A model generated the notes under the pieces. The model did not search any database. It worked only from the letters and a program-made list of their open reading frames with translations, and was not told the DNA's origin. The translations under genes and the position numbers were made by a program. From assembly GCA_025363455.1 (NCBI GenBank), contig JANYDW010000002.1, positions 1 through 64,000 on the forward strand: 64,000 bases of DNA. Reading direction: 5' to 3'. This DNA comes from Oleiharenicola sp. (GTDB lineage: Bacteria > Verrucomicrobiota > Verrucomicrobiia > Opitutales > Opitutaceae). Numbering within the stretch: position 1 is the stretch's first letter; each line of letters begins with the position of its first letter. Below are positions 59,081 through 64,000 of this stretch, piece after piece.

Positions 59081-59560
59081 TCAGGCCTTGACGCCGTCCA
59101 GCCCCAGCTTCCGGTCCAGCGAGTATTTCCCCGGGCCCGCCAGCAGGAGCAACAGATAGACGAAGGCCCAGGCAAAGGGCAGTTCACCCGAGCCGGCGCC
59201 GGTCAGCAACATGTGGTGGTGAAAGACCCACGCGACCATCAGCGTGATGAACAATCCCAGCGCGTGGAGCCGGGTACACAGCCCGACGATGATCAGCATC
59301 GAACCAAAAGTCTCGCACCACGTCACCAGCACGTAGCTCAGCTCCGAGCTGATCCCGATGTAGTTGGGAAACCTGTGGAATTCCTTCCGCACCCCATCGA
59401 GGGCGAAGAGATTCGGCAGGCGGAGTTTCTCGTCCGCCCAGCCGGTAAGCTTGCCCCAGCCGTGGTAGCGGATCATCAGACAGGAAATCACGACCCGCAA
59501 GGCCAGCAGGCCGAGGTCAGGCTTGAGTGGCAGAAAGGACAGGCTCAGGAATTTTTTCAT
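59081..59560 (-). CDS. DoxX family protein
   Basis: 159 residues from the ATG at 59560 (MKKFLSLSFLPLKPDLG). Four membrane helices with DoxX signatures: LLALRVVISCLMIRYHGWGK L, FPNYIGISSELSYVLVTWCE TFGSMLIIVGLCTRL, LFITLMVAWVFHHH and FAWAFVYLLLLLAGPGKYSL D. Typical length. Family role unclear, sometimes linked to redox stress. Third DoxX-type protein in the window. Confidence 0.93.
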   Translation of the reverse strand: MKKFLSLSFLPLKPDLGLLALRVVISCLMIRYHGWGKLTGWADEKLRLPNLFALDGVRKEFHRFPNYIGISSELSYVLVTWCETFGSMLIIVGLCTRLHALGLFITLMVAWVFHHHMLLTGAGSGELPFAWAFVYLLLLLAGPGKYSLDRKLGLDGVKA

Positions 59561-59682
59561 GGGGTGCGGCCGGCTCGCTCAACGGCCGCGGGGTTGGCCC
59601 TAGGTAACCGCATTCTGCCGGGCGTCAAACGACCGGGCCCGCTCGTTCGGTCATAACTTTGACCCGTCCGACCACCGCCGGC

Positions 59683-60519
59683 TTATGTCCGTTCGCGAAA
59701 CCGGCCGGAACCTCCACCGGCACCGTGACCATGCGACCGCCTCGAGTTATCCTCGCAATCCTGGCGCGACCGTTCCCGATCGTCCCTCTTTTGCCCGCCG
59801 GGATTCCGGGCCGGCGGATTAAAAAAGCCACCGTTCGGGCTGCCCGCGGGATTGCTAGAAGGCGTGGTGTAAACCGGCAGGGGCTGGTCGAAAATCGTGT
59901 AGGTGACTGGTTCCAGCCCGAAGGACTGGTCATGATGATGCCCCCGGGAGCGATGCGAATAGGTGTACAGCGGGTACATGGCTGGCTGACGCTCGACGGC
60001 GGCCCGTTCCTCGCGGTCGGCTAGGCGGTCTGCCAGTTCATCACTCCGGCGCCTTTCCTCCTGTTGCTCGCTGAGGCGCACGCGCGCGATCATCAGGGGC
60101 TCCGCGCAGGAGATTTCGGGGTAGCGTCGGGCCAAATCCTCCCAAAAGGCGACCTGATAGGAGAGCGGCGCGACCTGAAAAGCGGAGTCGGCCAACTTGC
60201 GATCCCGCAATGCGGTTCCTTCCGCCACTCTTTGGGCGCGACGGACATCCCGGTCCTCGCGCATGCGCTCTTCCCGGGCCGCCAAAATCGCATGCTCTGC
60301 CGGCGACCGCAGGTTCACCCGCGTGACCGTACCATTCTGCAGTTCGACCTCGCCCCGTTCAAAGTAAAGAACCTGGCGCCCGCCTCGAAGCAGTTCGCCG
60401 CTCGGTACGCCCAAAATGAACCGCACTTCCTCCAGCGAAACGCCGCGTTGAACCTCCACAGAGGCCAGGATGGACCCGTTGGAAAGGGCGAGTCCTAAAC
60501 ACACGATGGGCACTTTCAT
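59683..60519 (-). CDS. Exported hypothetical protein with BamE/SmpA-like N-terminus
   Basis: 278 residues from the ATG at 60519 (MKVPIVCLGLALSNGS) with a signal peptide. Residues about 22-70, VQRGVSLEEVRFILGVPSGE L then GRQVLYFERGEVELQNGTVT, resemble the start of a BamE/SmpA-like or DUF-type two-strand domain. A long charged helix (about 80-175, Arg/Glu-rich) and a Pro/Ser/Gly/Arg-rich low-complexity tail follow. Function unknown. Confidence 0.8.
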   Translation of the reverse strand: MKVPIVCLGLALSNGSILASVEVQRGVSLEEVRFILGVPSGELLRGGRQVLYFERGEVELQNGTVTRVNLRSPAEHAILAAREERMREDRDVRRAQRVAEGTALRDRKLADSAFQVAPLSYQVAFWEDLARRYPEISCAEPLMIARVRLSEQQEERRRSDELADRLADREERAAVERQPAMYPLYTYSHRSRGHHHDQSFGLEPVTYTIFDQPLPVYTTPSSNPAGSPNGGFFNPPARNPGGQKRDDRERSRQDCEDNSRRSHGHGAGGGSGRFRERT

Positions 60520-60634
60520 GATGGTTTTGACCGGCAAAAACTAATCCGATGCGGCCGGGATGCAACCGCTACTTTTCCCCTCGTGGCGTCAGAACCGGAT
60601 TGAACCGGCAGCGTGGCTGTTGCATCCATGGACC

Positions 60635-61120
60635 ATGCGCATGCGCGTCATCGCCACCGGCGGCACCATCGACAAAGTCTACTTCGACGCAGCCAGCACC
60701 TACGACGTGGGCGACCCGCAAGTCGGCCCGCTTTTCAAGGAGGCCAATGTCACCTTCGATTACATCGTCGAGTCCGTCCTGCAGAAGGACAGCCTCCACA
60801 TGACCGACGCCGACCGTGCCCTCATCCGCGAGCGCGTGGCCGCCGCCCCTGAGCGCCTGATCCTGATCACCCACGGTACGGATACCATGACAGAAACCGC
60901 CGCTCAGCTCGAAGGTCTGGTCGACAAGGTTATCGTCTTCACCGGCTCGATGGTCCCGGCGCGTTTTCGCTCGAGTGACGCCGTCTTCAACCTCGGCTGC
61001 GCCGTCGGCGCGCTGCAAGTGCTGCCCGCTGGCATCTATATCGCCATGAACGGCCAGATCCATCCGGCGGCCAGCGTGAGGAAGAACCGCGCCCAGAGCC
61101 GGTTCGAGCCGAAGACTTGA
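60635..61120 (+). CDS. Single-domain asparaginase-like protein
   Basis: 161 residues from the ATG at 60635. Equivalent to the N-terminal domain of L-asparaginases: VIATGGTIDKVY with the nucleophile Thr, ITHGTDTMTETAAQL with the second catalytic Thr and Asp, TGSMVPARFRSSDAVFNLG and the end GIYIAMNGQIH. Classical asparaginases are about 330 residues with a second domain; short proteins of this type are a recognised variant, and the C-terminus ends cleanly, so I treat it as complete. Activity uncertain. Confidence 0.88.
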   Translation: MRMRVIATGGTIDKVYFDAASTYDVGDPQVGPLFKEANVTFDYIVESVLQKDSLHMTDADRALIRERVAAAPERLILITHGTDTMTETAAQLEGLVDKVIVFTGSMVPARFRSSDAVFNLGCAVGALQVLPAGIYIAMNGQIHPAASVRKNRAQSRFEPKT

Positions 61121-61137
61121 GTAACCGTCGAAACGAT

Positions 61138-61211
61138 TGGCCACAAAAAACGCAAGAATCACAAAAGTGAATCCTCTCTCATTTTTGTGTTTCTCGTGTT
61201 TTTCGTGGCCA
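61138..61211. repeat. TGGCCACAAAAAACGC inverted repeat
   Basis: TGGCCACAAAAAACGCAAG and ATCACAAAA on the left, TTTTTGTGTTTCTCGTG and TTTTTCGTGGCCA on the right. This dispersed palindrome follows the asparaginase-like gene by 17 bases and could end transcription. Confidence 0.85.
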
Positions 61212-61230
61212 TTGCCTTGAATCCGTCTCG

Positions 61231-61395
61231 ATGAAGAAACCGACCAGCGACGAGCGAAAACGCATGTGTATCGGCAAACGCCGCTACCGCACGCAGGGCG
61301 ACGCCCTCGATGCCGCGGCGGTCGCCGGGGTCGAACGCCAGCGTTCGGCCTATCGCTGCCAGCTCTGCGGCCTCTGGCACCTGACCTCCCGCTGA
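61231..61395 (+). CDS. 54-residue putative zinc-ribbon protein
   Basis: ATG at 61231, TGA at 61393. A basic N-terminus (KKPTSDERKRMCIGKRRYR) is followed by AYRCQLCGLWHLTSR at the C-terminus: CxxC near the end with Cys earlier (RMCIG) and a WHLTS motif typical of small conserved Verrucomicrobia/Proteobacteria proteins. The C-terminal YRCxxCGxWHLT pattern is seen repeatedly in such proteins. Possibly binds zinc. Too short for the usual ORF cut-off. Confidence 0.7.
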   Translation: MKKPTSDERKRMCIGKRRYRTQGDALDAAAVAGVERQRSAYRCQLCGLWHLTSR

Positions 61396-61539
61396 CCGCA
61401 CACTGGTAGGGCGCGACCGCTGGGCGCGCCGGGAATAACGGACGGCCCAGCGGTCCGTCCCGACCCCGATCAAATTCTTCGTCCGCTCCCGGGCAAATTC
61501 GCCATTTTCATTTGGCGCGGGACTGGCACCTTTCAAGCC

Positions 61540-62541
61540 ATGCTCCGCCTCGTCATTCTATGCTGCCTGCTGGCCATGGCTGCGCGCGCCCAGAGCGTAG
61601 CCGCGCAGACGTCTCCCGCGGAGGCGCCGCGGCGGCCCGAGGATACTCCGGCCGCGGCGGCGCCGGCAACGCCCTCCTTCGAGCCCCAGCCTGTCACGGA
61701 CTGGCTGGCCGCTCAGGTGGAGCTTTTCCGCCGGGGCTTTTCCTGCGGCTCGATGGACGGCGTGCGCGGACTTCAGAGCGCGACCGCCCTGAAAGCCTGG
61801 CAGAAAAACGAGGGCCTCCGCGAAACCGGCGACCTCGACCGCGCCACCAAGGAGGTCTTCAAGCTGACCGCCCCGGTCCTCATCGAGTATGTCTTCACCG
61901 TCCCCGATCTCACCAACGTGCGGCCCGTACCCGCCACCTGGCTGGGCAAGTCTCTGCTCGAAGCGCTCCGCTATAACACGGCGGTGGAGCTGGTCGCGGA
62001 GCGCTTCCGCACCAACCCCAAGCTGATCACCAAGCTCAACCCGGGTATCGATTGGGCGGCCATCCTCCCTGGACAGTCGATTGTCGTGCCGTCCGCCGAG
62101 CCGGTGATTCCCGACGCCAAGGTCGCGCGCATCCACGTCTACCTCGCCGAGCATGTCCTGGAGGTGGTGGACGAGAGTGGCCGCGTGCTTTTTCATTGCC
62201 CGGTCAGCATCGCCCGCAACGTCGAGAAGCGCCCGGTCGGCGAGTTGCATGTGGTGGTGGTCATTCCCGATCCCAACTACACCTTCGACCCCGAGGTTTT
62301 TCCCGAGGTCCCCGAGGCCCAGGAACTCGGCCGCAAACTCATCATCCCGCCCGGACCCAACAATCCTGTCGGGGTCGCGTGGATCGGCCTCGACCGCATT
62401 GGCTACGGCATCCATGGCACGCCCGACCCGGAGAAAGTCGGCCGCACCGAGTCGCATGGCTGCTTCCGCCTCGCCAACTGGGACGCCCGCATGTTGTTGA
62501 AGCTATCCTGGGTCGGCCTGCCCGTGATGGTGGACGAGTGA
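61540..62541 (+). CDS. L,D-transpeptidase (YkuD) with peptidoglycan-binding-like N-terminus
   Basis: 333 residues with a signal peptide (LRLVILCCLLAMAARA). About 50-105 resembles a PG-binding-1 domain (AQVELFRRGFSCGSMDGVRG LQSATALKAWQ), then a LysM-like segment (VAERFRTNPKLITKLNPGID W). About 195-333 is the YkuD domain, with YGIHGTPDPEKVGR and catalytic SHGCFRLANWD (Cys about 315). Makes or hydrolyses 3-3 peptidoglycan cross-links or anchors proteins in the periplasm. Full length. Confidence 0.95.
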   Translation: MLRLVILCCLLAMAARAQSVAAQTSPAEAPRRPEDTPAAAAPATPSFEPQPVTDWLAAQVELFRRGFSCGSMDGVRGLQSATALKAWQKNEGLRETGDLDRATKEVFKLTAPVLIEYVFTVPDLTNVRPVPATWLGKSLLEALRYNTAVELVAERFRTNPKLITKLNPGIDWAAILPGQSIVVPSAEPVIPDAKVARIHVYLAEHVLEVVDESGRVLFHCPVSIARNVEKRPVGELHVVVVIPDPNYTFDPEVFPEVPEAQELGRKLIIPPGPNNPVGVAWIGLDRIGYGIHGTPDPEKVGRTESHGCFRLANWDARMLLKLSWVGLPVMVDE

Positions 62542-62596
62542 GGCACTTTCCGAGTTTGCGGTTTGCCGGCACCGGCATTGGCTGGACGCACCCCGC

Positions 62597-63610
62597 ATGA
62601 CCCCGTTCAAGCTCGCCGCCGCGGCGGCCATCTTCACCACCCTGCTCTTTCATCCCGGCTGTGCCGCGTCCACCCCGTCCGCTCCGCCGACGCCGGCCAC
62701 CCTTGGCGTCGTCCGCGCCCATGGCCGGCTGCACACCGCGGGCAACCGCCTCGTCGGCGCGGACGGCCGGCCCGTCAGCCTCGCCGGGGTCAGCTACGGC
62801 TGGAGCCAGTGGGAAGCCGCCCGATTCTACAACGCCGACGTCGTGAACTGGTTGAAGCAGGACTGGCACGCCACGATCATCCGCGCGCCCCTCGGCATTC
62901 ATGAGGAGGACGGCTACCTGCAGCATCCCGCCCGGAATCTCGCCCGAGTGACCCGCGTCGTCGACGCCGCGATCGCGGCCGAGGTCTACGTCATCATCGA
63001 CTGGCACGACCATCAGGCCCAGCTGCACTCGGAACAAGCCGTGGCTTTTTTCTCGGACATGGCGCGCCGCTATGGGAAGCACCCGAACATCATCTACGAA
63101 ATTTTCAACGAACCGAAGACCGGCCTGACTTGGGCCCGCGATGTGAAGCCTTACGCGGAGAAGGTCATCGCCGCCATTCGCGCCATCGATGCGGACAACC
63201 TGATCGTCGTGGGCACGCCGAACTTCTCGCAGAACGTCGATGTCGCCGCCGCCGATCCGCTTAAGGATCCCAACGTCGCCTATGTCCTGCATTTTTACGC
63301 CGGTACCCACAAGCAAGGGCTGCGCGCCAAAGCGCTCAAGGCGCTCGAACTTGGCGCGCCGCTCTTCGTCACCGAATGGGGCACTTGCGATGCCTCGGGT
63401 AAAGGCCCGATCGACGAGAAGTCTGTTGGCGAGTGGTTCGCCTTCATGCACGAGCACCAGCTCAGCCATTGCAACTGGGCCGTCTACGACAAATCGGAGA
63501 CTGCGGCCATCGTCCATCGCAGCGCCGGGTCCAAGGGCCACTGGCGGGAGGACGACCTGAGCCCGTCCGGAAAATATGCCCGTACCCTGATCCGCGGCTG
63601 GGGCGAGTGA
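62597..63610 (+). CDS. Exported GH5 (cellulase-type) lipoprotein
   Basis: 337 residues. Signal peptide with lipobox FHPGC (about 18-22) predicts a lipid-anchored enzyme. GH5 barrel: VSLAGVSYGWSQWEAARFYN, ATIIRAPLGI, VYVIIDWHDHQA, the acid/base Glu in IIYEIFNEPKTG (about 175) and the nucleophile Glu in LFVTEWGTCDASG (about 261), with HCNWAVYDKSE near the end. This is the GH5_2-like endoglucanase arrangement. 55 bases after the L,D-transpeptidase gene, same strand. Confidence 0.94.
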   Translation: MTPFKLAAAAAIFTTLLFHPGCAASTPSAPPTPATLGVVRAHGRLHTAGNRLVGADGRPVSLAGVSYGWSQWEAARFYNADVVNWLKQDWHATIIRAPLGIHEEDGYLQHPARNLARVTRVVDAAIAAEVYVIIDWHDHQAQLHSEQAVAFFSDMARRYGKHPNIIYEIFNEPKTGLTWARDVKPYAEKVIAAIRAIDADNLIVVGTPNFSQNVDVAAADPLKDPNVAYVLHFYAGTHKQGLRAKALKALELGAPLFVTEWGTCDASGKGPIDEKSVGEWFAFMHEHQLSHCNWAVYDKSETAAIVHRSAGSKGHWREDDLSPSGKYARTLIRGWGE

Positions 63611-63612
63611 CG

Positions 63613-63710
63613 TCACAGTAATTTATGATTGATGAGTAATGATTCATGGTCCGCGCAGCCCGGGTGATCCCCTTGCTCGCAAATCGTAAATCATACCCCC
63701 TAAATCATAA
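63613..63710. repeat. TAATTTATGATTGATG inverted repeat
   Basis: AATTTATGATTGATGAGTAA TGATTCATG on the left and AAATCGTAAATCATACCCCC TAAATCATAAATGG on the right; AT-rich palindrome between two genes. Confidence 0.75.
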
Positions 63711-64000
63711 ATGGTCATGCTTCGCCTGTTGTTGCCTCCCAATCTTTCCGCTGCCGTCCCGCGCAATGCGGTCGCCGTGCGTGTGGAGCTGGACCTGGCG
63801 GTGCCGCCCCCGGCGACACTGCTGCCCGGGCTCGCCGTCCTGCAGCGCCTCGGCGTCAAGCCCGCGCCGGTCTCGCTGGTGCAGCTCACGCGAGCCCAGC
63901 TGCACGAACTCATCTCCGCTCTCGCCGGCCAACCGGTGTTTTTCTACGGCAGCACACCGGAGGTGCCACTGGCGTGGCACGGCCGGGAGTTGTCGGGTGT
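63711..64000 (+). CDS. N-terminal fragment of unknown protein (runs off the window)
   Basis: About 96 codons open to the window end from an ATG at 63711 (a second at 63717). Starts LRLLLPPNLSAAVPRNAVAV RVELD and continues LAVLQRLGVKPAPVSLVQLT RAQLHELISALAGQPVFFY. I do not recognise the family with confidence; the pattern of hydrophobic N-terminal strands and a GQPVFFYGS motif recalls N-termini of large SNF2/helicase-type proteins of Opitutaceae, from memory only. Confidence 0.6.
   Translation, partial: MVMLRLLLPPNLSAAVPRNAVAVRVELDLAVPPPATLLPGLAVLQRLGVKPAPVSLVQLTRAQLHELISALAGQPVFFYGSTPEVPLAWHGRELSG

Noticed and set aside
1..64000. tRNA, rRNA, riboswitch, prophage or plasmid replication features
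   Set aside because: Looked for conserved loops, anticodon-stem patterns, integrase or Rep motifs; none seen by eye.

Overview
The window looks like a chromosomal segment of a high-GC Verrucomicrobiota, most likely Opitutales/Opitutaceae. This is inferred from gene families, not from any 16S sequence: duplicated-type ABC permeases, DUF1080, DUF3500, malectin, CE15 and GH10/GH43 proteins, a LacI-like/AraC XylR-type regulator, and an RsmH with a long basic N-terminal extension. No rRNA, tRNA, CRISPR array, phage module or intact transposase gene was seen.

Layout. 1-2 kb: 3' part of nrdA (class I ribonucleotide reductase) with a terminator. 2-16 kb: an accessory-looking stretch with AT-richer orphan genes, lipoproteins, broken genes (two ABC permeases, a reductase fragment, an orphan C-terminal fragment) and many copies of an intergenic repeat family headed by GCCGAGCCGA, all in the same orientation. 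16-20 kb: an ECF sigma factor fused to a large membrane domain, a GH10 xylanase and a PilZ protein. 20-27 kb: DoxX, glutaredoxin, DUF3500, Gpt, a DUF1326/DUF2182 pair, an exported 2-hydroxyacid dehydrogenase and a DMT permease. 27.5-32 kb: a GH43-like enzyme followed by a large exported hydrolase-like protein of unclear family. 32-40 kb: HD protein, metallophosphoesterase, OsmC, CE15 glucuronoyl esterase, a luciferase-like oxidoreductase, and a MEDS-domain protein. 40-47 kb: TonB-dependent receptor, DUF1080, PNPOx-like, YkgJ, GH5, RsmH. 48-53.5 kb: HTH/DUF2975 pair with a palindromic operator, YkgJ/thioredoxin pair, a membrane protein with a CxxC module divergent from a XylR-type regulator, and a 30-residue membrane peptide. 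53.8-64 kb: EngB, malectin protein, outer-membrane-like protein, DoxX proteins, methyltransferase, MFS transporter, asparaginase-like protein, L,D-transpeptidase, a second GH5, and a truncated gene at the edge.

How the genes work together: the dispersed GH10, GH43-like, CE15, two GH5, DUF1080, TonB receptor, ACS-type MFS transporter and XylR-like regulator suggest plant-polysaccharide (glucuronoxylan/cellulose) use, although they do not form one compact locus. The most unusual material is non-coding: the oriented composite palindromic repeats of 4-16 kb, three copies of a REP/BIME-like element of about 200-230 bp, and several other inverted repeats that lie at gene ends and in some cases supply the stop codon.
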